Source: Sedimenticola selenatireducens
GTDB lineage: Bacteria; Pseudomonadota; Gammaproteobacteria; Chromatiales; Chromatiaceae
Length of the DNA stretch: 64,000 nucleotides
NCBI RefSeq assembly: GCF_007625115.1
Contig: NZ_VMNH01000001.1
Location: 20,915 to 84,914, forward strand
Direction: 5' to 3'
Made by a program: the position numbers and the translations under genes. The first letter of the stretch is position 1, and each line of letters starts with the position of its first letter. The notes under the pieces are model-generated. The model did not search any database. It was given only the letters and a program-made list of their open reading frames with translations, and was not told the origin of the DNA. Positions 1-7,737 of this stretch are shown piece after piece.

Positions 1-58
1 GAGGAAGAACGAAAGCAAATAGGAAACTGAACGCCACAAAGAATAGTGCAACTCTCAT
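1..58 (-). CDS. N-terminus of an exported protein (partial, runs off left edge)
   Basis: Reading leftwards from an ATG at 58-56, the first 19 codons encode a short hydrophobic stretch beginning MRVALFFVAFSFLFAF. This has the charge and hydrophobicity of a Sec signal peptide. A good Shine-Dalgarno (CGGAG) lies about 7 nt upstream of the ATG on the minus strand, which supports a real start. Everything beyond the signal peptide is outside the window, so no function can be proposed. The 410 bp to the next gene (cobS) suggests a separate transcription unit. Confidence 0.55.
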   Translation of the reverse strand, partial: MRVALFFVAFSFLFAFVLP

Positions 59-469
59 GCTCTACTCCGTCGAACAAATGAAAGAATAAAAGTCCGCCTG
101 GTGTCCAAGCTATATCTTGTAATCTCAATCACTTTTCTGGCGCTTTCATAGCAATTCGCATAAATTATTACGCAGACTTAAGGATGTATCCTACAGTGAG
201 ATAGGTGATATCCTACAAGGCCGATAGTATTATATTTCTTATTTATAATTTAGAACTGCTATATACAAGCAACATCCAAGCCACAATCATATCTCCCTGT
301 ATTTTAAGCGTAATAAAAAGGGCCATTCGCTGCGCTGTAAAGTTTTTCGACATACTTTATATAAATATGTCACTCATATTGATGCGGTGCTCAAAGTGCA
401 TTCCAAACATGTCACGTCGATTCATCCCAGATAACCCACCCAAACTGCCCCCTGGATCACTACGATAAT
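59..469. other. Gene-free interval between the partial gene and cobS
   Basis: This AT-rich interval of about 410 bp should contain the promoter of the leftmost minus-strand gene and the 3' end of the cob operon transcript. A plus-strand reading frame at 205-468 has no ribosome binding site and an implausible composition, so I do not call it. I see no convincing terminator hairpin, repeat or RNA gene. Confidence 0.5.
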
Positions 470-1210
470 TCAGAATACGAAAGCCGCGATAAGCAGCGCA
501 GTGACTTCAATTAACTCACATAGAGCGCCAGCAACATCCCCGGTCAATCCATGGATTCGGTTCAGTACAGACCGTCGAACAAAAACAAATAGCAAATAAC
601 ACCCTGCGAATACCCAAACAGCATCCCATCCCCAAAACAAAAAGGGGAATAAGGTCGCGATCACCAAGGTTTTTTTAGCCTCCGATTGAGGCATATTTTC
701 TGTTAATACGGCGCCTAATCCGCCTGACCTGACATAGGGAATATAAATAAAACCCGCGACCAGAGCTGCTCGTCCGAGGATGGGTACAACAAGCACCACT
801 GTCCCGTGTTGGTCTAATAAAAGGCTCGTCAATGCAGCCACTTTTACCATCAGGAGTAACACCACCGTGGCCACTGCAATGGGACCACAGGTAGGATCTT
901 TCATAAGAGCCAGGGTTCGCTCTCTATCCCCTTGCCCACCAATCCATGCATCAGCTACATCAGCAAGACCATCAATGTGCAATCCACCTGTCACCACAAC
1001 CCACACAGTTATAAGAACGGCCGCACTCAGCAATGGCTCTGCATCGCTCATCAGATTGGCAAGTGCAAACAGTATCAGACCAATAAGGAGTCCAACCAGT
1101 GGGTAGTAGAGTACACTTTGACCCTGCTCCCGATCACTTGGCATATCCAAAGTATGGGGTACCGGCAGACGAGTCAGAAAACCTATAGCGTATAGAAAAG
1201 GTTTAAACAT
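470..1210 (-). CDS. cobS: Adenosylcobinamide-GDP ribazoletransferase (cobalamin synthase)
   Basis: The product is an integral membrane enzyme that joins adenosylcobinamide-GDP to alpha-ribazole(-phosphate), the last joining step of the nucleotide loop of vitamin B12. The 246 residues match the usual family length. The N-terminal FLTRLPVP and the motif GGLHIDGLADVADAW (about residues 75-90) are characteristic CobS signatures. The rest is a series of hydrophobic segments, and residues around 215-225 (NRIHGLTGDVAGA) form the second conserved acidic/glycine motif. It is the last gene of the minus-strand run cobU-cobT-cobC-cobS, 52 bp after cobC. Function is clear from motif and context together. 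Confidence 0.95.
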   Translation of the reverse strand: MFKPFLYAIGFLTRLPVPHTLDMPSDREQGQSVLYYPLVGLLIGLILFALANLMSDAEPLLSAAVLITVWVVVTGGLHIDGLADVADAWIGGQGDRERTLALMKDPTCGPIAVATVVLLLMVKVAALTSLLLDQHGTVVLVVPILGRAALVAGFIYIPYVRSGGLGAVLTENMPQSEAKKTLVIATLFPFLFWGWDAVWVFAGCYLLFVFVRRSVLNRIHGLTGDVAGALCELIEVTALLIAAFVF

Positions 1211-1262
1211 TAGGACGCTTAATTATTGCTAATATAGTAAAGCTGAATGTGACGGAGGTGAT

Positions 1263-1856
1263 TCAACCCAAAGCTCCACAATGAAAAACCAGCCTAGGAT
1301 AGCCTTCCTGTATACGTATCCTACTGATTCCTGCATATGGCAGCTCCATTCGAAACAGATAGCGCAGTGGGATACCCAGCACTTTGCCAATGATAAGCCG
1401 GTTAACGCCTCCATGCGCCACAATCAAAACATGTCGATTGGGGTGGTGAATTTGAATATCCTGCCATGCTGATTCAACCCTGGATTGAAACAGCACCATA
1501 GGCTCTCCATCAGGCGGCGGGTTTTCAACCGGATTCTGCCAGAAATCATTCAGTCGGTCAGGCGATTCGTTATACAGTGCATCAGGCGAGACGCCCTCCC
1601 ATTGACCAAAGCCAATCTCCTTTAGGCGCTCTTCAATATTAATAGGAATGCTTTCCCGTTGACTCAACTCTGCGGCGAACTCGGCACAACGCGCCAGCGG
1701 TGAACTGATTATTAAATCCCAAGGAGTATGATCCGCCACAGCCAAGCGCATCTGCTGCCATCCCTGTGCGCTCAAAGGGTCGTCACGCCAGCCCCTAAAT
1801 AGGGTGCCACCCTCTGGCTCGCCATGGCGTATCAGATCGACTGTTGTTGTGGTCAT
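1263..1856 (-). CDS. cobC: Alpha-ribazole phosphatase, histidine phosphatase family
   Basis: A 197-residue member of the histidine phosphatase (phosphoglycerate mutase-like) superfamily. The phosphoryl-accepting RHGE motif lies at about residues 10-13 and the second catalytic histidine is in VAHGGVNR near residue 148. Its position between cobT and cobS points to dephosphorylation of alpha-ribazole-5'-phosphate (or adenosylcobalamin phosphate) rather than sugar phosphates. The family is promiscuous, so the substrate rests on context. It starts 24 bp after the cobT stop, consistent with one transcript. Confidence 0.9.
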   Translation of the reverse strand: MTTTTVDLIRHGEPEGGTLFRGWRDDPLSAQGWQQMRLAVADHTPWDLIISSPLARCAEFAAELSQRESIPINIEERLKEIGFGQWEGVSPDALYNESPDRLNDFWQNPVENPPPDGEPMVLFQSRVESAWQDIQIHHPNRHVLIVAHGGVNRLIIGKVLGIPLRYLFRMELPYAGISRIRIQEGYPRLVFHCGALG

Positions 1857-1880
1857 TTAGCTGTCTCGTTTAATGACACG

Positions 1881-2930
1881 TTAACTTTCTGTCACACCTG
1901 CATCTGCAAATGTTGCCATATTGTTGTGCAATTCACAGGCAGCTTTAAGTAATGGAATTGCAACCGCAGCACCACTGCCCTCGCCTAAGCGCATACCAAG
2001 ACTCAAAAGCGGATTGGCATCCAGTGACTTAAGCATGGCCTGATGTCCTGGTTCTGCTGACTGATGGGAGAAGAGCAACCAGTCACGAATTTCGGGTTGC
2101 TCCCTCACGGCCACCAAGGCCGCTGCAGTAGTGATATAGCCATCAACGAGTGCCGGAATACCCAACTGAGCACAGCTGATATAGGCACCTACCAAGGCGG
2201 CAATCTCAAAACCACCCAAACAACGCAGTGCTTCAAGAGGTTGATTGTTCAGGTTATCGTAGCGCGATAAGGCTTCACGCAAGACCTTCGCCTTGTGCGC
2301 CACACCTTCACTGTCAAGGCCTGTGCCGGGTCCAGCGAGTTGCCCTGGATCTGCATTCAGTAGGACACATCCTAAAGCAGCCGCTGGAGTGGTATTACCG
2401 ATCCCCATATCACCACCGATAAACAGATCTGCGCCACGTTCTTTTGCTCTCAGTACAGCAGCACGACCCGCATTAAGCGCGATGGTTAACTGTTCAACAC
2501 GCATCGCATCCTCAACCTGAAGATTCGCTGTACCTGCCCCCGCTCTTTGACTGATGACGCCAGGAAGGTCTCCTGGTTCACGAAGCGTCCCTACATCAAC
2601 CACTTCAAGATGGGCTTCATTATGTTTGGCTAAAACACTGATAGCCGCCCCACCCGCAGAGAAATTGGCCACCATCTGTACAGTCACTTCCTGGGGAAAT
2701 GCCGAAACACCCGCTGCAGCCACGCCATGATCTGCCGCAAACACGGTAATATGGATCTTCTCGATTGACGGATATTCTGCCCCCTGCAAAGCACTAAGCC
2801 GTATTGCCAACTCTTCGAGCCTGCCGAGTGATCCAGCAGGTTTTGTCAATTGCCCTTGCCTTGCAGAGGCAAGGCTTGCACAGGTTTGATCCGGCAACTT
2901 GACCGGATCATTCAGCCAATCTGGTTTCAA
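1881..2930 (-). CDS. cobT: Nicotinate-nucleotide--dimethylbenzimidazole phosphoribosyltransferase
   Basis: The cytosolic enzyme transfers phosphoribose from nicotinate mononucleotide to 5,6-dimethylbenzimidazole, giving alpha-ribazole phosphate. The 349 residues are of typical length. The motifs TKPAGSLGRLEELA (about 30-43), FAADHGVAAAGVSAFP (64-79), GGDMGIGNTTPA (172-183) and the C-terminal RLGEGSGA with the catalytic glutamate (about 314-321) are all present. Its start overlaps the cobU stop by 4 bp, implying translational coupling. The substrate dimethylbenzimidazole would be supplied by bluB, encoded divergently about 0.9 kb away. Confidence 0.96.
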   Translation of the reverse strand: MKPDWLNDPVKLPDQTCASLASARQGQLTKPAGSLGRLEELAIRLSALQGAEYPSIEKIHITVFAADHGVAAAGVSAFPQEVTVQMVANFSAGGAAISVLAKHNEAHLEVVDVGTLREPGDLPGVISQRAGAGTANLQVEDAMRVEQLTIALNAGRAAVLRAKERGADLFIGGDMGIGNTTPAAALGCVLLNADPGQLAGPGTGLDSEGVAHKAKVLREALSRYDNLNNQPLEALRCLGGFEIAALVGAYISCAQLGIPALVDGYITTAAALVAVREQPEIRDWLLFSHQSAEPGHQAMLKSLDANPLLSLGMRLGEGSGAAVAIPLLKAACELHNNMATFADAGVTES

Positions 2931-3454
2931 ATCTTTTCCCCTTTCATTACAAGTGGCAGACCCGCCACCGTTAATACAACACGATCACACAATGTCGCAA
3001 GCTGCTGATGCAGTCGTCCTGACTCATCCTGAAAACGCCGGGAAAGCTTCCCCATGGGTACAATGCCCATACCCACCTCATTCCCCACCAAGATTAGATT
3101 TCCCTGAAAGCCAGAGAGCACGGAGAACAAATCCGTCACCTGTTGTTTAAAGTGGCGGCCCTCATCCAATAACATGATATTGGATAGCCAAAGCGTCAGG
3201 CAGTCGACGATGATACAGCAGCCCATGCGCTGATGAGTTTCTATGGCGCTTGCGAGATCAAGTGGTTCCTCAACAAGCGTCCAAGAGGTGGGCCTTCGCT
3301 CTCTGTGTAAGTTGATTCGTTCAATCATTTCAAGATCATCTGCAATCCGAGCAGCCGTAGCAATATAGACCACATTATCGGTTAATCCGCTCGCCAGCCG
3401 CTCAGCCAGAGTGCTCTTGCCTGATCGGGCTCCACCAAGAATCAGCTGTATCAC
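2927..3454 (-). CDS. cobU: Adenosylcobinamide kinase / adenosylcobinamide-phosphate guanylyltransferase
   Basis: The bifunctional cytosolic enzyme phosphorylates adenosylcobinamide and then adds GMP to give adenosylcobinamide-GDP, the substrate of CobS. The protein is 175 residues, normal for CobU. The P-loop GGARSGKS lies at residues 7-14 and VDCLTLWLSN around 82-91 is a conserved CobU/CobP motif, as is VGNEVGMGIVP near 126-136. It is the first gene of the minus-strand cob operon. The cobalamin riboswitch next door lies on the other strand, so it does not obviously control this operon. Confidence 0.95.
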   Translation of the reverse strand: MIQLILGGARSGKSTLAERLASGLTDNVVYIATAARIADDLEMIERINLHRERRPTSWTLVEEPLDLASAIETHQRMGCCIIVDCLTLWLSNIMLLDEGRHFKQQVTDLFSVLSGFQGNLILVGNEVGMGIVPMGKLSRRFQDESGRLHQQLATLCDRVVLTVAGLPLVMKGEKI

Positions 3455-3553
3455 CTTTTTATTCTCTATCGGTAAAAGGCAAACATTATGGGGTTCAATC
3501 TTTGCCAGGTAAACTTTAAACTAAGCTAGGTGGTATCTTCACCACTCAAACAC

Positions 3554-3732
3554 TTCAGGTGCTCGCCGTTAATAGGGCGGGAGAATCGGGAAAGCGGTGA
3601 AACTCCGCTACGTGCCCAACGCTGTAATGGTGATTATTCCAGTTGATCGGCCCTCACCGGCACATCAGCCACTGGACTTTGTCCGGGAAGGCACTGGAAT
3701 AAGATGAACCTTAGTCAGAAGACCGGCCTGAA
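3554..3732 (+). promoter_or_regulatory. Cobalamin (B12) riboswitch upstream of bluB
   Basis: The conserved core is readable on the plus strand: AGGTGC, TTAATAGGG, a GGGAAagcGGTGAAACTCCGC segment, the B12 box GCCACTGG at 3668-3675, and a closing GATGAACC...AGTCAGAAGACCGGCCTG. The P1 helix closes perfectly: TTCAGG at 3554-3559 pairs with CCTGAA at 3727-3732. The element ends 58 bp before the bluB start. A second hairpin (AGAATAC 3744-3750 with GTATTCT 3759-3765) lies between it and the Shine-Dalgarno and could be part of the expression platform. Expected action, from the family, is repression of bluB when adenosylcobalamin is plentiful. Confidence 0.9.
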
Positions 3733-3743
3733 GAAAAATTCAA

Positions 3744-3765
3744 AGAATACCTGGACAAGTATTCT
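3744..3765 (+). promoter_or_regulatory. Hairpin between riboswitch and bluB start, possible expression platform
   Basis: AGAATAC and GTATTCT form a perfect 7-bp stem with an 8-nt loop. It sits 13 nt upstream of the AAGGGG ribosome binding site (3779-3784). It is followed by CGGTTTTCC, too weak a U-tract for a confident intrinsic terminator. Its position suggests a switchable element, but the alternative pairing was not worked out. Confidence 0.4.
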
Positions 3766-3790
3766 CGGTTTTCCAACCAAGGGGACTACT

Positions 3791-4525
3791 ATGGAAAATC
3801 AGACCAATATCCATCAACACGATCACCAATTCTCTGACGCTGAACGTCAGGCCGTTTATAAGTCGATATACTCACGCCGAGACGTAAGGGGCCAGTTCAA
3901 ACCTGATCCCATCCCCGATGAAGTGTTAGCGAGAATCTTACAAGCCGCGCACCATGCACCCTCGGTAGGATTTATGCAGCCATGGAACTTCCTGCTGATA
4001 AAGTCGCAACAGGTTAAACAACAGGTTCACGATCTCTTCAAAAAGGCTAATCACGAAGCTGGAGAGATGTTTGAGCAAGAAACACAACGGCAGATCTACA
4101 GTACATTGAAGTTGGAAGGCATTCTTGAATCACCCATAAATCTGGTCGTTACCTGCGATCGGGAGCGAGCTGGCCCAGTCGTCATCGGCCGGACACATGA
4201 CATGGCAATGGATGTCTACAGTAGCGTCTGTGCCGTACAAAATCTCTGGCTTGCTGCGCGGGCAGAAGGCTTGGGCGTTGGATGGGTCAGTATTTTCGAT
4301 CGTCTGGAGTTAAAGAAACTGTTGCAACTGCCCACCCAAGTAACGCCGGTTGCCTATCTCTGCATTGGGTATGTTGAACATTTTTTTGTAGAACCGGAAC
4401 TCAAAACCGCTGGATGGCTTGACAGATTACCCCTTCAAGACCTGGTTTTCTTTGACCAGTGGGAAAACAGTCATGCCGAACACGAGGAGAAATTGGTTAA
4501 ATACCTCTCACAGGCAGCCTACTAA
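3791..4525 (+). CDS. bluB: 5,6-dimethylbenzimidazole synthase (nitroreductase fold)
   Basis: BluB cleaves reduced FMN with oxygen to make 5,6-dimethylbenzimidazole, the lower ligand of cobalamin. The 244-residue product has the flavin-binding nitroreductase fold. SRRDVRGQF near residue 30, HHAPSVGFMQPWNF (about 55-68) and AARAEGLGVGWVSIF (about 155-170) are characteristic of BluB rather than ordinary nitroreductases. I chose the ATG at 3791 because AAGGGG lies 6 nt upstream. The in-frame ATG at 3704 lies inside the riboswitch. Control by a B12 riboswitch and the cobUTCS operon opposite support the assignment. Oxygen dependence of BluB implies that B12 lower-ligand synthesis here is aerobic. 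Confidence 0.93.
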   Translation: MENQTNIHQHDHQFSDAERQAVYKSIYSRRDVRGQFKPDPIPDEVLARILQAAHHAPSVGFMQPWNFLLIKSQQVKQQVHDLFKKANHEAGEMFEQETQRQIYSTLKLEGILESPINLVVTCDRERAGPVVIGRTHDMAMDVYSSVCAVQNLWLAARAEGLGVGWVSIFDRLELKKLLQLPTQVTPVAYLCIGYVEHFFVEPELKTAGWLDRLPLQDLVFFDQWENSHAEHEEKLVKYLSQAAY

Positions 4526-4850
4526 CGACCTCTTTGGCGGGAGAGGGTTTATCACTCCCGCCACTCAATCCTCCCTTCTAGACCCCGCCGCACAGACTAT
4601 TGATCCAAGGCAAACATTTTATACCTGAGCCCGTTTAGGGACTTTCAATAGATCCTGATTCGGATATACTCTTGATTGCTTTTATTAATCATGCCATTTG
4701 AGCATTTTATTATACCTAAATCTTATGCAGCTTTATTTCACCGTCGTAGAACAACCTATTTTGGGACTGTCATCGTAAGGGTCACTGCTTCTTTTTGTTA
4801 AACCCGGACGGTCATTTTTTATTAAATCTATAAAAAAATCGAGGGGATAG
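4526..4850 (+). other. Intergenic interval with hairpin after bluB and hppA leader
   Basis: GGCGGGAG (4536-4543) and CTCCCGCC (4555-4562) form a perfect 8-bp stem with an 11-nt loop, 10 bp after the bluB stop. No U-tract follows, so it is a transcript-end or stability hairpin rather than a clear intrinsic terminator. The rest should contain the hppA promoter. Immediately before hppA the ribosome binding site GAGGGG is clear. Nothing else is recognisable. Confidence 0.5.
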
Positions 4851-6857
4851 ATGAGTTTAAGCACATTAATACCACCACTATTTGGTGTAATAGGCCTCTT
4901 TGTAGCCTTTAAGATCTATCAGCTGGTCATGCAATACGAGACCGGTAATGAGAAGGTTACCAAGATTGCAGAAGCCATTCACGAAGGCGCTATGGTCTTC
5001 ATGCGTCGTGAATACAAGATGATGGGCGCTTTTGCCGCCGTTCTTGTCATCCTGCTACTGTTTTTACTTGGCGTCAAAACGGCCTTTGCCTTTGTTGTGG
5101 GTGCTTGCGCCTCAGCACTCGCAGGCTACATTGGCATGTTCTCGGCCACGCAGGCGAATGTCAGAACAACGACTGCAGCCCATGAAAAAGGGGCTTCCGA
5201 AGCACTCTCTATCGCCTTCTTTGGTGGTTCTATAATGGGGCTCTCCGTTGCCTCTATGGGTCTGCTTGGATTAGGTACACTCTACCTCTTCTTTGGCGGT
5301 GATCCCGAGACGGCTCACGCGATCCATGGATTTGGTATGGGCGCCTCGGTCGTTGCCCTCTTCTCTCGTGTTGGTGGTGGTATCTTCACCAAATCTGCTG
5401 ATGTAGGCGCTGACCTGGTCGGTAAAATTGAGGCTGGCATCCCGGAAGATGATCCACGTAACCCTGGCGTTATCGCTGATAACGTAGGTGATAATGTAGG
5501 TGATGTGGCCGGTATGGGATCGGATATCTTCGAATCCTACTGCGGTTCCATGATTGCAACCATTGCAATCGCCTCAACCATGACAGCCGATGTGCTTGAC
5601 CCTCTGGGTAAGCAGGCCGACTTAATGTTCCTACCCTTGGCTCTGGCATCGCTTGGTCTAATCTGTTCCATCATGGGCATTTTGCTGGTACGCAAGTACT
5701 CCGCAAAGAGTCCGGAAGTTGCCCTGCGCATTGGTACCATTGGTGCAACCATCCTGTTTATCATCACCTCTTTGGGGCTCATTAAGGTTACAGGTGTCTC
5801 GGCAGCTGTCTGGGGAGCCGTGCTCTCAGGAGCAGTCGGTGGCATCATTATTGGACTGGTCACTGAATACTACACAGCCGGCAAGCCGGTGAAAGATATT
5901 GCCAAATCAGGTGAAACCGGCCCAGCAACGGTGATGATCACTGGCCTGGCCGTGGGTATGCAGTCTGTAGTCATACCGGTTCTTACCATCTGCGCCATTA
6001 TCTTTGTATCCAGTTCGTTGGTTGGCCTTTATGGTGTAGGCATTGCAGCAGTCGGAATGTTAGCGACAGTCGGCATCACTATGGCGATTGATGCCTATGG
6101 TCCGGTTGCCGATAACGCGGGCGGTATTGCAGAGATGGGTGGACTCGGCGCGGAAACTCGTGCAATCACCGATTCACTGGATGAACTCGGTAACACGACG
6201 GCTGCTATCGGCAAGGGCTTTGCTATCGGCGCTGCTGCCTTGGCTGCGCTGGCAATCATCACGGCCTATGTCGAAACGGTTTCAGCCAACATACCCAATT
6301 TCTCTCTGGAATTGAGTAACCCAACCGTACTCATAGGCATGTTCATTGGCGGTATGCTGCCCTTCTTAATCGCCGCGATCACCATGACTGCGGTCGGTGA
6401 TGCAGCCTTTGACATGATCAAGGAGATTCGTCGACAGTTTCGTGAAATCCCTGGTCTCATGGAAGGAACCGCAGACCCGGATAGTGCGCGCTGTGTCGAT
6501 ATTGCGACTACGGCAGCCTTGAAAAAGATGATTCTCCCCGGTGTCATCGCGGTGGCCTCGCCCATGATTATTGGCTTTATCCTGGGCGCAGAATCACTCG
6601 GCGGGATGCTTGGCGGCGCCTTGCTCTCCTGCGTATTGTTGGCGCTGATGATGGCCAATGCCGGTGGTGCTTGGGATAACGCCAAAAAGTTTATCGAAAA
6701 GGGCAACTTTGGCGGTAAAGGTTCAGATGTTCACAAGGCAGCGGTGGTGGGTGACACTGTTGGTGACCCCTTCAAGGACACATCCGGTCCATCCATGAAC
6801 ATTCTGATCAATGTTATGGCCATTGTAAGTTTGGTGATTGCACCACTCTTGAGTTAA
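4851..6857 (+). CDS. hppA: Membrane-bound ion-translocating pyrophosphatase, K+-stimulated type
   Basis: A 668-residue integral membrane enzyme that couples hydrolysis of pyrophosphate to pumping of H+ or Na+. The substrate-binding region [21 protein letters not shown] (about 182-202) and the following [16 protein letters not shown] (about 208-223) carry the acidic residues that bind Mg-PPi. A third cluster, [16 protein letters not shown], is at about 635-650. The sequence GNTTAA (about 448-453) carries alanine where K+-independent enzymes carry lysine, so this should be the K+-dependent subclass. Whether it pumps H+ or Na+ cannot be decided safely. It is monocistronic, with a GAGGGG ribosome binding site and a strong terminator at 6892-6926. 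Confidence 0.95.
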   Translation: MSLSTLIPPLFGVIGLFVAFKIYQLVMQYETGNEKVTKIAEAIHEGAMVFMRREYKMMGAFAAVLVILLLFLLGVKTAFAFVVGACASALAGYIGMFSATQANVRTTTAAHEKGASEALSIAFFGGSIMGLSVASMGLLGLGTLYLFFGGDPETAHAIHGFGMGASVVALFSRVGGGIFTKSADVGADLVGKIEAGIPEDDPRNPGVIADNVGDNVGDVAGMGSDIFESYCGSMIATIAIASTMTADVLDPLGKQADLMFLPLALASLGLICSIMGILLVRKYSAKSPEVALRIGTIGATILFIITSLGLIKVTGVSAAVWGAVLSGAVGGIIIGLVTEYYTAGKPVKDIAKSGETGPATVMITGLAVGMQSVVIPVLTICAIIFVSSSLVGLYGVGIAAVGMLATVGITMAIDAYGPVADNAGGIAEMGGLGAETRAITDSLDELGNTTAAIGKGFAIGAAALAALAIITAYVETVSANIPNFSLELSNPTVLIGMFIGGMLPFLIAAITMTAVGDAAFDMIKEIRRQFREIPGLMEGTADPDSARCVDIATTAALKKMILPGVIAVASPMIIGFILGAESLGGMLGGALLSCVLLALMMANAGGAWDNAKKFIEKGNFGGKGSDVHKAAVVGDTVGDPFKDTSGPSMNILINVMAIVSLVIAPLLS

Positions 6858-6891
6858 TAATCAATAACCGATATTCACTCGGTGACATGCT

Positions 6892-6926
6892 AAAAGGCCC
6901 TGCAATATTCTGCAGGGCCTTTTTTT
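6892..6926 (+). terminator. Rho-independent terminator after hppA
   Basis: AAAAGGCCCTGCA (6892-6904) pairs with TGCAGGGCCTTTT (from 6911) around a short loop. The hairpin is followed by a continuous T-tract to 6926. It lies 35 bp after the hppA stop codon. Confidence 0.9.
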
Positions 6927-7144
6927 CTTTTAGTAATTCATTGCTGAACTTAATAATTTCACCAGTGTTTTGTCCCTGTGATGATCTATACTCCATCAGT
7001 AGCTGCTGCAAAATCCTTTAGTTCATCTGTAATATGCGAATATTTACATGACCTTAAGGCTTTAATTATCCTCAAAATGATCGTTTTTGTTATATTGCGG
7101 TCTATAATTGTATGCGAACGCTCACGTAGAGCAGGTATAGGATC

Positions 7145-7588
7145 ATGGAAGTTTTCATTCGAAGATTGCCAAACTCAACCACCCGCCTCGATTTGATGCA
7201 GTTTCTATCCATTGCGCTGAAACCCAAATGGTATCGACTACAGTTTGCCCCACTTGGTCATTTGGTACATTGTGAAATCTGTCGTATTGATGATCCAATT
7301 AATAAATTAGTTGAATATCATGGTATTGCTAAGATAGAACCGCCATCAGCCGCCAAAATGATAATTAATCAACTAAATGGCGAATTCTTCAAAACTAAAC
7401 AGGTAGAAGTAAGAAAATTTTTCCGCCGATCAATCAATAGAGACCGTAGACGGACGTCATTAGCCCAGCCGTCTCAAGCTATACTTGAAAAAAGAAAACA
7501 GGATCGCCGACGCCCACAGATTCATACCGAGTTTCTTACCGCTGGAGTGACTTCTGACTCACTCGCAATACACACTCACTCGCTTTAA
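7145..7588 (+). CDS. Small RRM-fold RNA-binding protein with basic tail
   Basis: The 147-residue product begins MEVFIRRLP, fitting strand 1 (RNP2) of an RNA recognition motif. The segment EYHGIAKIEPPSAAKMIINQLNG followed by KQVEVRKFFRRS (about 58-98) fits the RNP1 strand, helix 2 and strand 4. The domain thus occupies about residues 1-95. A highly basic tail with NRDRRR and KRKQDRRRP motifs follows. RRM proteins are a minority class in proteobacteria; their targets are unknown here. It is transcribed towards the HsbR-like regulator 150 bp downstream, but a shared operon is not demonstrated. The RRM call is by eye from the motif pattern and should be regarded as probable. Confidence 0.65.
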   Translation: MEVFIRRLPNSTTRLDLMQFLSIALKPKWYRLQFAPLGHLVHCEICRIDDPINKLVEYHGIAKIEPPSAAKMIINQLNGEFFKTKQVEVRKFFRRSINRDRRRTSLAQPSQAILEKRKQDRRRPQIHTEFLTAGVTSDSLAIHTHSL

Positions 7589-7737
7589 CCACAACCATTT
7601 GATTGATACAGCACCACTAACTGTAAAATTTACGCCATTTAGGGTAAAACCTCCCTTTTAAGAAACCTTATACCCTGCCGCTACAGCTTCCAGAACCCGA
7701 GTTAACAGTAACTCTCCTTGGCCATGAGTAGCGACAT

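Noticed and set aside
205..468. 87-codon plus-strand frame in the leftmost intergenic region
   Set aside because: No ribosome binding site, composition rich in I/S/C and not protein-like, and overlap with the expected promoter of the minus-strand gene.
3455..3553. A second cobalamin riboswitch for cobU on the minus strand
   Set aside because: Only about 100 bp are available and no GCCACTGG-like B12 box is present in minus orientation.
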